DNA of 64,000 bases, taken from Forficula auricularia (Eukaryota > Arthropoda > Insecta > Dermaptera > Forficulidae). A program made the position numbers and the translations under genes. Shown here in pieces: positions 39,901-49,930 of this stretch. How positions within the stretch are numbered: position 1 is the first letter of the stretch; each line of letters opens with the position of its first letter. Below the pieces are notes generated by a model. The model was given only the letters and a program-made list of their open reading frames with translations, had not been told where the DNA came from and searched no databases. The stretch is taken from contig JALMQS010000260.1 in assembly GCA_024734495.1 (NCBI GenBank), forward strand, positions 124,001-188,000, read 5' to 3'.

Positions 39901-42900
39901 GAATATTAAAAGGAGCTAATTTTTGTTACGATTTATTCAAGGGGTTTATGTTATAGCATCATTTTTCTGTTTTGCAAAATCGAAAAATTTTGCTTTTTCG
40001 CTATTTTTTCGAGATCCCTTTCTATGATAATTGCTGACATTCTGTAATTAAGTAGTTCTATATGTTTCACATGGCGACTCTGGGTCAGTGGTCAGAGTGT
40101 CGGGCCGCTGTCCTGAAGTATGCTGGTTCGCGACTGAGTCTGATATTTACAGTCGCCTCCTCTTGGAAATCAATGGCAAACTACCAAGCGTATAATTGCC
40201 TAGTCAACCTCTCCAAACTAGCCGTTCGGAACCGGCGTTAAAAAGTAGGTCCCGTATATCTGTGTAAAACAGTTTAACACACTCAGCACAGGTAAATGTG
40301 GGGAGGAGCCGAGGCCCTTTTGGGCAGGACACTACAAGAATGGGTGTGCAATCAGCGTTTTTCAAAATTTTTATTTTTTTTTTTATTTTATACATAACTC
40401 TATTATATTTTAACGGACTTTTAAGGAGGTGAGGATGAGGTTAACCAATCGACTTGATTGGGGAATAATGGAATTGAAATAATTATCGGAAAAGAGGTTT
40501 TTTTATCTAATTAGATTTTTCCTCTTATTAAAAACAAGGACTAAAGATGAATAAGGACACTCGATGGTGGAGAAGTAATCTCCGGAATCGAAGCAAAAAT
40601 ACAATGTATACATTAATTAATGTAAAATAATTGGTTTAATAAAATTTATAAAAAAAAACAAAAAAACAAAAACAAAAAAAAACGGACTTTTAAACTTGAC
40701 AATCATTTAGAACTAATGGTGTATCTCAAATCCGCAATCGCCTTTTTTCGAATTAATCCCTATAAACTATCTGATATTAAACCTTCCCTCACTTGTCGGG
40801 GAATTTTTTTACAATAATCGTTGCGGTAAACATCGTAGAAATTTCGTTTTGGTGCCAAAATGTTAATATTTCCAAAACGGAGAACTCATTATATTTTAGA
40901 GATCTCTTAATTTAATACTTTGAGCGAGAAAATTGAAGAAAAATATAAAAAGAAAAAATCCTATTATATTATCGGAAGCTATCGAACGGTTGTTGTAAGT
41001 GATAGGCTGAAATTTGGCATACAAGTTAGTATTAATAAACTCTTGATTCATGTTTTAATTATGTTAGCTCAAACCGAGTGGTGGACCGCAATTGGAATTA
41101 GGTGTACATGCCTTTGGAATTATTTTGAAATTCATTAGATAATGCCCCTTCATCTATTGTCTTCTACTTGGAAATGAAAGTGGAAGTGGAAGTAGGTGTA
41201 CACGATATTAGTTCGCGGTTCACCCCTCGGCTCAAACCATTCGTTAACAATTTTTTTTTAAATCACAAAATTTTGAGGAGGGCATATCAATCAGTAAGTA
41301 GTCTTGAAAGAGATATTCACTTTTTCCTTCAATATTTATATAAAATGATTTTATTTATCATTTATGGATTTTTCAAAAGATAAAGAAATTTCTTTACACG
41401 AGAATTTATCCATTTTTTTTTCTTATCTTTTTTTTCCTCTCTAATTGATTAGCCTTTTGATTTGATTTGGTGATGACTCAAATGACTCAATGGGTGGTTT
41501 CTGGTTTGGCTGGCACATTTTCTCCCTGACTCATCTCTCCTGTATTTGTTTTAGATTCCAATTACACTCCATAAAGAGCTTTCGCTCGACGCCGAGGGGC
41601 GAGAAGTGCTCAAATGTGGATTTAAAATAGGCGGAGGAATTGACCAAGATTATCGAAAGAGTCCTCAAGGATACACGGATAATGTAATCAAATTTATTTT
41701 AAATAAATCAAGAGAAAGTTATTTTATTTTATTTAATTTTACTGAATCATGATCGTGAACGATCAATACTTAATGGAAATAAGGGCTGGAACATTCTATA
41801 TATAGTAGAATCAGGCACGTTCCCATGGGGGGGGGCTACCAAATTTTTCCAATTTTAATCTTAATATATATACCGGGTGAGTTTTTTATCTTGAAACAGT
41901 TTTATAACTCAAAAACAGTGCATTATATGAAAAAAAGTTTCAAATAAAAGTTTATTTATATCAGGGGGGAAACTAAACTACACTATTGTTTGTCTACCTA
42001 GAACAAGCTTTCAAGGGTATTTCGAGGTCATGTTCTGTTTTTTAAATAGAAACCTATATGTTTCTGTACATATTTTGAATCTACAAAAAAAACTGAACAA
42101 CTTTTATTAGAACTATTTTTTATACGACATCAAATAAAAAAAAATATTAAATCAATTAGATCTCAAAAAAAATCTTAATAATTATTTTGAACAATTATTC
42201 AACTTAATTATCAAATAATAATGATTAAATAATTAATTAGTAAATAAATAATTATTAAATGGAGAAGTCACAACAATAAAAATATGTGTTTATAATGATC
42301 TTAAAACTTCATTATACACAAATTTAAGAGATTATTTTCTACTTAATAGAACTATTTAAAATTCTAGAGCTTAAAAAGTTTATTTCTCGTGTCATTCAGA
42401 GATGCTTATATTGTATTACCCTAATAAAAATGGAGTATTTTTTTTGAAGACAGAATTGAAAAGGTCTTAATTTATGGTGAATGTGGAATAAGTGTTTTGG
42501 CTGCCATTGAAATGATTGCCTAGCGTTTTTTTCATAGAAATACGCCCTCACAAGCTTCATTTCATCGTGTTGTAAATCTGTTAAAAAACAAAAGAAATGT
42601 AAAGGCTACGAAGAAACTGAAACAGGCCAAGATAACGAAATTGGAACTGGAATTCATCCAGAAGACTTGCGATAACACTCTTAAATGTCTCAGAACAGTG
42701 CTCTGCAATACTATTAAATTATTTAGTTAATATTACATTTTGATCATTATTATTTGATAATTAAGTTGAATAATTGTTAAAAATAATTATTAAGATTTTT
42801 TTTGAGATCTAATGATATAATATTTTTTTTTATTTGATGTATAAAAAAATAGTTCTAATAAAAGTTGTTCAGTTTTTTTTCTAGATTAAGAATATATACA

Positions 42901-45900
42901 GAAACATATAGGTTCCAATTTAAAAAACAGAACTTGACCTCGAAATACCCTTGAAAGCTTGTTCTAGGTAGACAAACAATAGTGTAGTTTAGTTTCCCCC
43001 TGATATAAATAAACTTTTATTTGAAATTTTTTTCATATAATGCACTGTTTTTGAGTTATAAGACTGTCTCAAGATAAAAGAACTCCCCCGGTATATAAAA
43101 AGAGAAGGTGATGATTCATTCATTCATTCATCTATCAACGCACAGCCTAAACCGCTTGACCTAGAAAGATGAATTGTTGATTGTATATCCTTTCAACGAT
43201 TTATGGGTGTGCTAAGAAGGAATTTTTTGAAATTAGAGATCTAAAAGTGGAAAGGGCCCCAAAATGTGTTTTCAGAGTTTTTTAAGATCTCTTAAACCAG
43301 AAAAGATATCTATATGAGTTTAGTTTAGAAAGGTGAAGCATTGAAATACAAAAAAACATTTTTGAGTATTTTGCTCTATTTGTTCTCAAAAGGGAGATAT
43401 AGTCATTTTTGGTAAATTTATAAAGTGCTCCAACTCCTCGAGTTTTTAAGTTTTAGCATTCAAATTTGGTACATAGGTTTTTTTTTTTGAAATTTGACCC
43501 CTGAACTGAAAAATGGGGAATTTTTGATTTTGTGGTCTAAAACACAAAATGCTTCGTATCTTTCTTGCCATTGAACCAAACTCAACCAAATATGATAAAA
43601 CCTGATACAATGATCTTTAATTGAAAATATTTAGTTTGTCGAGAATAACAGAGATTATTCATAAGAAGAAATCAATGAGGTTTTCTTCTGCTTTATGAAT
43701 TTGAACCCATGAGAGATAAAAGATTTATAAATTAAAAAGACTAATGGTGAAGATCAAACCTTCGAAATTATAGTCTCTAACAAATAAATTATATAAATAC
43801 ATATCAAGCACAGGACAACCTAATTTATTTCTCCTTATATGAACATTATTATGATCTTTGTTACATACACTGTTCAATTAATAAATCAAATGATTGGGGT
43901 CTTTAAAAAAAAATTCTTAAAATAACATTATTTTGACCACCATATTATGAAAAGATTAGATAGATATTGAAAATTAATTTAAATACAATGTTCTAATTAT
44001 TTTGCTAAATAGCGATAAATTAAACCAAGGTCATTGTAAAGAATAATATTCTAAATGAGTTTGGAATTTGGGTATAAAAAATACCTTCTCTTGTAATTAG
44101 AGTCAATCTAATCGACGATAGCTTAGGGCAGAGATTATGAACTTTTTTGTTTTTAAGCTTATTTGCCAAGCTTTGAATAAACCTGATTTTTGTAATTATT
44201 TTACAGTTATTAGTTAGTAATTGATTGGATGTTTGGTGAGGTGTTTAGGATAATAATATTACTCGGTGTTCAGTAATTGATTCAGCTTGTAAATTTGTAT
44301 AAGCTTTTATGTGATCTTGTTGGACAATATGTACATTAATTTGTTTCTGACAACCCTGCCTTCATCAGCAACCTGTGTACAGAGAGATTTTTGCCACTTT
44401 AAACAATTGACATCATGGAAAATATGCTCTAATTTACAAAGTGATCGAAGTATAATTTACAATAATTATTATCACTCTCTTTTATATTTTTTTCGAGTGT
44501 GTTTTTACATTTGATTTTTATATTATCCCATCCCTTTTTTGGTTTATTATTACATTATGTGAAAAAATTGTATTATTGTCTTACAAAAAACTTCTTATTT
44601 CTATTTTGAATATTCTATTTGAATTTTTCCCATTGTACTAAGATATTTATTGAAAACAGTTATTATAGGATTTCAAAGGGCCTAAGAATCTTGCTTACCA
44701 GCCAGTTGTTGTTTAATCACATTATTGGTAACATACTATGTATATTACCCTGGAATCAGCGATGTATACAATAATTATTAATAAAATTTAGGGAACGCGG
44801 TGTTGGTTTATAGTAGTATAATACTCTCCTTGTGAAACACCACCAACTCCAACCTAATTTAATTTCAATAATTATTAATAAAACCGCTCAACCAAAGTAT
44901 GTAACTGTTGGAAGTGTTGTAATTGGATCTATTATTGTTGTCCTGTGTGCGAAAAACCAATGTTAAATTTTTTTTTGTACCGGGTGATTCAATAAGGGTG
45001 ACGAGGTACCGTATCTCAGGAACTAATAATCGTAGAAGTTTGGGAAAAAAATCCTTCAGAGGAAATCGGCCAAGAAAGATTGCTGGAATTATTATTCAAG
45101 TTCATACGTCCACCGGTATGGCTAAATGGCTTCGATCGTATAAAAAAATGCAATTTTCTCGAAAATTTTCCAATATAAGTTTAGAAATGAATACTCTCAC
45201 GTTGATGCCACCATAATGGTCCATCTTTTTGATAAATGACTTTTTATTGTAGGACGTAAAATAAAGGCGGGAGGGGATGCTAAACTTTTATGGACTGTAG
45301 TGTCTATAACTTAAGTTTGAGTTAACGGAAATTTGTTAACAAAGTCTGGTTCAAGAAAGGAAGGTTTGGCGAATAAAATAAAAAATATCCATGCCATTCT
45401 AGTTCTTGCCGCCCTCTCTAAGGGGCGTGTTTTATATAGTTAAACGTTTTATTAATTTTGCTCCGAAATCTTAAATGGAATCGTGTAATTATTTTAGTAG
45501 ATTCAGAAAGTAGATCAAATTTGCGTCGTTAATAAAATATTCTTTAAGCTAATAACTGTTAAACGAAAGAAGATATCGACATGCGGTTTGAACATATTTT
45601 GTTGCAAATTTGATCTACTTTCTGAATCTAATAAAATAATTATACGGTTCCATTTAAGATTTTGGAGCAAAATTAATAAAATGGTTAACTTTATAAAACA
45701 CGTCCCTTAGCGAGGGCGTCAAGAACTAGAATGGCATGGATGGTTTTTTATTTTATTCACCAAACCTTCCTTTCTAAACTTATATTGGAAAAATTTTGAG
45801 AAAATTGCATTTTTTAAACGATCGAAGCTATTTAGCCACCTAGCGGTGGACGTATGAACTTAAAAAATATTTCCAGCAATTTTTCTTGGTCGATTTCCTC

Positions 45901-48900
45901 TGAAGGATTTTTCTCCCAAACTTCTACGATTATTAGTTCCTGAGATACGGCACCTCGTCACCCTTATTGAATCACCCTGTATTATATGACAGTAACAAAC
46001 CATTGTCATTGGAAATTTAATAATGATTGAATGAGAATTTTTTATATATATGTTGAAAATTGTACCTTAAAAATTATTTCTACAGTGCCGATGCAATTGT
46101 CTTTTTTTATGAATTATTGTTTTCTTCAGAACTCACAATTATGAAATTCAATCCAGAAAACACAATGTCATAATGATAATTAAATAAAATATTTTCTTTC
46201 AGATAATCTGAATTGTTTATACAATATAAATATAATGAATTAGCTTAAAATATATATGTATTTCTATTAGATTGAATACTAAAACACAAAAAAGCAAGGT
46301 TGCCAGAAACAAATTAATGTACATATTGTCCAACAAGATCACATAAAGGCTTATACAAATTTACAAGCTGAATTAATTACTGAATACCGAGTAATATTAT
46401 TATCCGAAACACCTCACCAAACATCCAATCAATTATTATAATAGCAAGGATATACTGGTACAGCACGATGGTTACATTGCTTGCTCAACACAATTGTTAT
46501 TAGTTAGATTCAAATTTATATGACAATATATAAAACTATAACATATTAAAAAGATAACTATCGACTGTACTAAATATGGTTCTGATTAAACAATTTAATG
46601 TATCCTATTCTATTTAAAGGATCTCATATATCTGTAACAACTGTGAATAAGTGTGTAAGTCGATTTTTGTGAAAAATTGAGTAACTCCACAGGAAGGAAG
46701 GCCCAGGTGTAGGCCACATTGTGGATAAGTGTCTAGCCCGTAGGATGAATGGTAGAAATTCAAGAAAGATTTGAATTATTGTACCCCCAATGATTTTTAC
46801 TACCTGTCTAAACTTTTAAATCGCTGCCCTGTAAAATTTGGTAAAAGTGACTTACACACTTATTAACAGTTGTTACAGATATTTTTTTGTAATATGTAAC
46901 TTCAGAATTATATTTCTTATAAAATTTAGCAATTTTCACACCAGGCTCAGAACGACACATTTTGTGATTCTGAAGGCCAAATACGGCCTTAGAGCCGCAG
47001 ATTCCCCACCCCCTGACTTAGGGGGACTGGAAATTAAAATGTAATATCAATTAAATTGAAAGTTTCTTTTTGCCGAGAGTAGCAGAATTTCTATAAATTA
47101 AAAGGAGACAATAAAAGAGTGTGTCTTCTGCTAGAATAATACATTTTTTTAATTTATTTATAACGAAACTATAGTTTCGAGGGCTTTGCCCTCTTCATCA
47201 GTATATTACAATTGATTCACAGGAATAGATGTGTGAAAGTTTCAAACTATAGTCTCGTTATAAATAAATTAATAAATGTATTATTCCAGCAAGACACACT
47301 CTTTTATTGTCTCCTTTAATGTACATTAATATTACACACCAAAATATTTAGTCCAAACATAAGTTTCTGCTGTGGGGACATGTCTTTTTAATTGCTAAAT
47401 AATAGTTTCAATGTTAGAGCAATTATTTATACAAAGGCCTATATATTATTATATTTAATTAGTTTGAATTGTCTATTTTTTAGGGTATTTATGTTACGGA
47501 AGTTCATGAAATGAGTCCAGCTGCGAAATCAGGGTTACGAATACATGATAAAATATTACAGTGTAAAATTTTAAATATATTATTTTATTTAATTTTACAA
47601 TAAATAATAACATAAAAAAGAATCGATCTAAGTTTTAATTAGATATGCCCAATTTAATGTCAAAATTATTTTCCCCTCCGCCGGAAATGAACCTAAGTGC
47701 CAATTCGCTAACTAGGGTCTTTACACTGGATATTTAATACACTCTAGAGGGAAATTTGATGATGCAGATGCAATGCAATTCGAGTGATTTAATTTACATA
47801 TTTAACGTTTTAAGAGTAAAATAATTTAAGCGTACGCCAATTTCGGATTTAGAAATATAATCAATCTTTATTTCCAAGCAAAAAGATAACAACAACAAAG
47901 ACAAGAAAAACAAATTAAAAACTCTTTATTTATTTACAAGTCAGAGACCTCGCAAGTCAGCATTTCATTTCTGCTTTTCCAAAGTCGGTTACAATATTGT
48001 TTTTGGACGTGACTTCGAATTGATTACGCCTCAAAACTTTATGAAATTTTTTTTCAAAGTTTAGGTAACGTGATGGGCCTGAATATAGATATTATTTATA
48101 TTTAATAAATATATTATTTCATATAATCAAAAATCGCCAGTTCCCTTGGAGAACCTTGAGTCAAGCCCCTCGGTGCCCAGTAGGGCACTTGGACCATCTC
48201 AAAACGATCCGATCCCCTGCAATCACTCGAGAGGCGCTTTAACTGGCACTTAAATATTACACTTAGTTAAATTAGGGAACGAAGAAAAGATTTTTATATT
48301 ATAGACAAAAGGATCAGCCGGGATTTTAACCCGGGATCTTCACATGTGCGGTCCGACGCCTTTATAAGAACCTTATCTATCTTCTCAGCCACTGATCCCT
48401 GAACCCAATCTAATACCTAATGTCTATATGAATGAAGGAATTTCTTTAATCTCTGGCTTGTTCATTTTTATCAGCTCTGTAGTAACGGGGCGTTTGAGAA
48501 TAGTTTAAAAATAGTCAAGCTACTACAGACGCCTGATCAAAATCGAACAAGGTAGAGATTAAAGAAATTCCATAATTCATATAGACATTAGGTATTAGCT
48601 TCAGGGTTCAGGGATCAGTGGCCGAGACGAAAAGAGAGCTAAGGTTCTTATAAAGGCGTCGCAGCGCACATGTGAAGATCCCGGGTTCGAATCCCGGCTG
48701 ATCCTTTTGTCTATAATATAAAAATCTTTTCTTCGTTCCCTAATTTAATTTAATTAATAATTGTCTTTCGACGAGGCCTCGTTGTGATTGCGCCCCGGGG
48801 CAAAGAGAAAAAATTATTTTCGACCCTTGGGTTTGTGTTCGATTGCGTTTGAGAATAGATTACACTTAGTATTCCATTTTCTTTATTTATGACAACTAGA

Positions 48901-49930
48901 GACAGAAGACAAATTGCATTAAAATAAATACCAAATTTTAGAGCTTAGATATAAAGTTATGTTAGAATTTTGAAAAAATTCAAACTTTTTAATATTCACT
49001 AAACTCACTTGTTTATAAATATATACATATTAATCAAAGAGTGTGTCTTCGAAACTCTAATCTTATAATTTTCAATCGCACCAGACTAGTGTATTCGTCT
49101 CCATCTTCTTTTCAATAGTACAAGAGTCTGTCAAGCATTCTCTTGCCACACTGGATGCAATTCAGAAGCGAGCAATTAAACTAATAGGAGACCCGGCCCT
49201 AACTAACTTAATCGACTCCCTGGCTCACCGAAGAAACGTTTCTGCCCTTTCCCTGTACTACAGATACCATATCATGGTGTCTGTTCAGTCGAGCTGAAAT
49301 CAATTAATATCCCCCCATAAAGCCCTCTTTACGAGAAACACGCAGTTTTCGAACGCTCAGCACCCCTTCGCTCGTCAAATTGGATAAAAATCGAACAAAC
49401 GCTTTCGCCAACTCTTTTATCCCTATGACCTCCAGAGACTGGAACTCGCTCCCAGCCACCGTTTTCCCCGCGACTTATAACCTTCAGTTGTTTAAGACCC
49501 GCATCCACAGATACCTTCGACCCCTACCCAGCCCATAAAAACCCTTCTTCTTCTTCTTTTCACGATGGAGGGGCCAACCCAGGCCTTTAGGGGATGCACT
49601 TTTTTGGTGTAACTCCTTCTCTCATCAATTTCATTAAAAAAAAAAAGGTGCTCAATCTCTCGGTGCACATCTTCTTACATTCATTCGCATTAAAAAAAGT
49701 CAAATTTATAAAGTATTTATTATATTTATATTTTTATATATATTAAGCAGAAGACACACTCATTGATATATTCTCATAAACTTTGTGCATTTATATTAAT
49801 AATTGTATTTTATTTTTAGTGTAACGGCTACGATTTCACGATGGTAACTCATAAAAAAGCAGTGGATTATATAAAGAAACATCCAATATTGAATCTACTT
49901 GTGGCACGAAAGGGCGTAACCTCTTCATGA
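33872..49930 (+). CDS. TAX1BP3: TAX1BP3/TIP-1 homologue, single PDZ domain protein, 120 aa
   Basis: Coding exons 33872-33916, 41555-41683, 47484-47561 and 49820-49930 join to 120 residues, close to the 124 of human TIP-1. TIP-1 is a cytosolic protein made almost only of one PDZ domain. It binds C-terminal motifs of partners such as beta-catenin and glutaminase and can act as a scaffold antagonist. Diagnostic features: CGFKIGGGIDQD (residues 36-47; the carboxylate-binding loop followed by the GGGIDQD signature), GIYVTEVHEMSPAAKSGL (59-76), KILQCNGYDFTMVTHKKAV (81-99; His95 begins the helix that selects class I ligands). It ends ARKGVTSS. Introns of 7.6, 5.8 and 2.3 kb are full of repeats. Junctions 1-2 and 2-3 are clean GT-AG in phase 0. 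Junction 3-4 is not (see findings). Confidence 0.93.
34145..34800 (+). mobile_element. Helitron-like element, copy 1
   Basis: It begins TATTATATTAAACGAGCAAA and ends in a short GC hairpin CCGAGCATCGCTCGG followed by TGGCCAGGTA. There are no inverted ends and no target duplication, as for non-autonomous Helitrons. The usual CTRR 3' end is not exact. Other copies: 59188-59815, 61242-61916, 55641-56457, and a 5' end at 37945-38040 (inverted). A G-rich block (34624-34740) precedes the 3' hairpin. Confidence 0.6.
35055..36611 (-). pseudogene. hAT transposase N-terminal remnant (GTF2IRD2/ZBED-like)
   Basis: From 36611: RKIDHEGRIFNDISTFKYLV, then ICLVCKETIAIFKQYNLKRN and FLTKHFSQY, a BED-type C2H2 finger (C..C...H). 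After stops, VYIIAHKVAKQCKPFSGGEF and FKECLLDIVELL follow. The text breaks at the LINE and resumes below 35195 with ELLIPEKKTTFEKISFSRRT and ADISNNLCDQLK. This order matches hAT transposases of the group that gave rise to GTF2IRD2 and ZBED proteins. The RNase H-like catalytic core and dimerisation domain are missing. Dead copy. Confidence 0.75.
35196..36223 (-). mobile_element. LINE family 3 insertion (RT fragment) with target duplication
   Basis: The 12-base repeat TAATAATTCAAC flanks it (35184-35195 and 36224-36235), and a (GAT)n tail ends it on the - strand. Coding motifs: VFVDFKKAFDTVELPSI (RT motif A), IKRGVRQGDTISPKLF (motif B), ADDIVIIS (catalytic box, 35920-35895). Then KYVYLGHEI, and the C-terminal KQKWRWAGHIARM and RSRGRPPTRWTDDI. 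Frameshifts near 35905 and 35560 break it. The motifs fit the RTE-like endonuclease/RT proteins common in arthropods. It is 5' truncated. Confidence 0.85.
37355..37397 (-). ncRNA. Hammerhead ribozyme motif, Penelope type
   Basis: On the - strand: ACTC, then the conserved CTGATGA, a stem II TGGGCTAAAAACCC, GAAA, and TATATATA then GAGT. ACTC pairs with GAGT as stem I. After GAA, the AU/AU pairs form a 2 bp stem III, and A sits at the cleavage position. Minimal stem III is what Penelope-like element ribozymes have. Confidence 0.55.
37526..37567 (+). ncRNA. Hammerhead ribozyme motif, Penelope type
   Basis: The same layout on the + strand: ACTC, CTGATGA, stem II TGGGCTAAAAATCC (one C-to-T change weakens a pair to G-U), GAAA, ATATATA, GAGT. 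It is the mirror of 37355-37397. Confidence 0.55.
37734..37876. repeat. Hairpin element
   Basis: The arms share TATAGAAATTCCCTGAGG (and inverse CCTCAGGAAATTTCTATA) and ATTGAGGATCACCAAC. No coding region is present. Confidence 0.65.
37945..38040 (-). repeat. Helitron-like 5' end fragment
   Basis: The reverse complement starts TATCTTATTATATTAAATGA then GCAATTCTTGTATA and GTTCTAACGATTTCGATA, like the first 90 bases of the Helitron-like copies. Confidence 0.5.
38171..38361. mobile_element. Harbinger-type MITE, near-complete foldback
   Basis: Starts GGGCCAGTTGTATGTCGG and ends CCCGACATACAACTGTCCC, flanked by TTA on both sides (38168-38170, 38362-38364). The arms extend inward through CAATGGGTAAAACCTTAGAA to an apex around CCAATCAGATGACACGC. 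Confidence 0.8.
38690..39645. mobile_element. Foldback element interrupted by a hAT element
   Basis: The arms are 38690-38860 and 39465-39645. Both carry TTAACGCCACCGCAG (or inverse), TGGCGGTTTTTAAATTTCGC and GACAGAGGGGAACTGATTTA. Two - or + strand frames in the arms (38591-38824, 38672-38914) are shadows of the palindrome. A hAT element sits at the apex. Confidence 0.75.
38864..39400. mobile_element. hAT-type non-autonomous element
   Basis: The ends are CAGTGGTTCCCAACCTGGGG and AAAAGGTTGGGAACCACTG. Perfect 8-base duplications GATTAGAT lie at 38856-38863 and 39401-39408. The interior is AT-rich with no transposase. Confidence 0.88.
40073..40400 (+). repeat. tRNA-derived SINE
   Basis: GGCGACTCTGGGTCAGTGGT followed by CAGAGTG gives an A box. 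GCTGGTTCGCGACTG gives a B box about 40 bases on. The body has AATGGCAAACTACC and GCAGGACACTACAAGAATGG, and the 3' end is a T-rich tail. It lies in TAX1BP3 intron 1. The overlapping - strand frame is a shadow. 40401-41067 is AT-rich, no gene. Confidence 0.75.
41068..41230. mobile_element. MITE with GGTGAACCGCG-type ends, copy 2
   Basis: GAGTGGTGGACCGCAATTGG at the left and TTCGCGGTTCACCCCTCGG at the right; the inner TTAGATAATGCCCCTTCATC matches 18672-18822. A small GAAAGTGGAAGTGGAAGT expansion is unique to this copy. Confidence 0.6.
41555..41683 (+). CDS. TAX1BP3: TAX1BP3 exon 2
   Basis: 43 codons between TTGTTTTAG and GTAATCA, from IPITLHKELSLDAEGREVLK through CGFKIGGGIDQD to SPQGYTDN. Start of the PDZ domain. 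Confidence 0.95.
41870..43094 (+). mobile_element. Mariner/Tc1-like element with long inverted ends, copy 1
   Basis: Ends ACCGGGTGAGTTTTTTATC and inverse, inside TA-rich flanks. The arms run about 300 bases (for example CAAGCTTTCAAGGGTATTTC / inverse). The centre holds a fragment of a helix-turn-helix gene. Copies: 51663-52870 and 56869-58074 (centre inverted). It lies in TAX1BP3 intron 2. Confidence 0.75.
42430..42700 (+). pseudogene. Transposase HTH (DUF4817-type) fragment, copy 1
   Basis: Broken frames give EDRIEKVLIYGECGISVLAA, then a stop and shift, then HRNTPSQASFHRVVNLL. The pattern 'vliYGE.....AA...A.RfP.R..Ps..tF.R' is the helix-turn-helix domain placed at the N-terminus of many arthropod mariner-like transposases. 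No DDE catalytic domain follows. Confidence 0.55.
43095..44202. other. No gene seen
   Basis: AT-rich intronic sequence with a (CATT)n tract at 43114-43129 and no recognised element. Confidence 0.4.
44979..45980. mobile_element. Mariner-like MITE with about 200 bp inverted ends
   Basis: Ends ACCGGGTGATTCAATAAGGG and, inverted, CCCTTATTGAATCACCCTGT. The arms run 44979-45182 and 45779-45980. The frame at 44923-45216 is only an arm read through. Between the arms is a second palindrome (45355-45778), placed against the right arm, so one element has probably inserted into the other. Confidence 0.75.
45355..45778. repeat. Inner palindrome, about 190 bp arms
   Basis: Arms 45355-45540 and 45590-45778, sharing GGAAGGTTTGGCGAATAAAA, TCCATGCCATTCTAGTTCTT and GATTCAGAAAGTAGATCAAA with their inverses. 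The spacer is about 50 bases. Confidence 0.75.
46632..46878. mobile_element. MITE with CTGTAACAACTG ends
   Basis: Begins CTGTAACAACTGTGAATAAG and ends with AACAGTTGTTACAG. The right side reads GACTTACACACTTATT, the inverse of AATAAGTGTGTAAGTC at left. No coding sequence. 46930-47040 holds a GATTCCCCACCCCCTGA piece resembling one hAT end. Confidence 0.7.
47066..47325. repeat. Foldback MITE family D, copy in intron 2
   Basis: GCCGAGAGTAGCAGAATTTC, AGAGTGTGTCTTCTGCTAG and TATAGTTTCGAGGGCTTTGC, with a mirrored half ending AGACACACTCTTTTATTGTC. It ends about 160 bases before TAX1BP3 exon 3. Confidence 0.7.
47484..47561 (+). CDS. TAX1BP3: TAX1BP3 exon 3
   Basis: 26 codons after CTATTTTTTAG: GIYVTEVHEMSPAAKSGLRI then HDKILQ. 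By homology it ends at CAG, but the next bases are TGTAAA, not GT. Confidence 0.9.
47570..48266. other. No gene seen
   Basis: TAX1BP3 intron 3, AT-rich to about 48130, then a GC-richer 130 bases with CCCCTCGGTGCCCAGTAGGG that I cannot assign. Confidence 0.4.
48311..48398 (-). repeat. tRNA-like unit, left copy
   Basis: On the - strand it begins GGATCAGTGGCTGAGAAGAT and ends CCCGGCTGATCC. The B box is mutated: CCCGGGTTAAAATCCCGG where the right copy has GGTTCGAATCC. Confidence 0.55.
48612..48704 (+). tRNA. tRNA-like gene or pseudogene, class II (Leu/Ser-like) shape
   Basis: 93 bases. GGATCAG at the start pairs over 7 bp with CTGATCC at the end. CCGGG-TTCGAAT-CCCGG is a perfect T arm. GTGGCCGAGA resembles the A box of Leu/Ser tRNAs. 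The length would fit a long variable arm. A T-run (TTTTG) follows. A clean anticodon stem is not evident, so I favour a tRNA-derived repeat over a working tRNA. Confidence 0.35.
49128..49640 (+). mobile_element. LINE family 1, 3' fragment
   Basis: KHSLATLDAIQKRAIKLIGD, SLAHRRNVSALSLYYRYH-like text with shifts, TSRDWNSLPATVFPATYNLQ, then the GGCCTTTAGGGGATGCAC tail and ATTAAAAAAAA. It ends about 180 bases before TAX1BP3 exon 4. Very close in sequence to 50726-51018. Confidence 0.8.
49820..49930 (+). CDS. TAX1BP3: TAX1BP3 exon 4
   Basis: 36 codons and TGA after TATTTTTAG: CNGYDFTMVTHKKAVDYIKK then HPILNLLVARKGVTSS. It completes the PDZ fold with the alpha-B helix and last strand. Confidence 0.95.
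   Translation, partial: CNGYDFTMVTHKKAVDYIKKHPILNLLVARKGVTSS

Larger units (their letters stand above)
44203..46447. mobile_element. Outer foldback pair around a MITE
   Basis: The arms 44203-44360 and 46290-46447 are reverse complements: ATTGATTGGATGTTTGGTGA, CTTATGTGATCTTGTTGGAC and inverses. Between them stand the 1 kb element at 44979-45980 and AT-rich filler. The pair lies in TAX1BP3 intron 2. Confidence 0.65.
48267..48746. repeat. Palindrome built from two opposed tRNA-like units
   Basis: The arms 48267-48515 and 48525-48746 are reverse complements with few changes. Each contains one tRNA-like unit. The outer ends read TTAGGGAACGAAGAAAAG and inverse. It lies in TAX1BP3 intron 3. Confidence 0.75.

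Noticed and set aside
40204..40395. 63-codon - strand frame
   Set aside because: Antisense of the tRNA-derived SINE.
44923..45216. 97-codon + strand frame
   Set aside because: It lies in the inverted end of a MITE and has a mirror image at 45779-45980.
46838..47044. 68-codon + strand frame
   Set aside because: It spans a MITE end and a hAT-like end; no domain.
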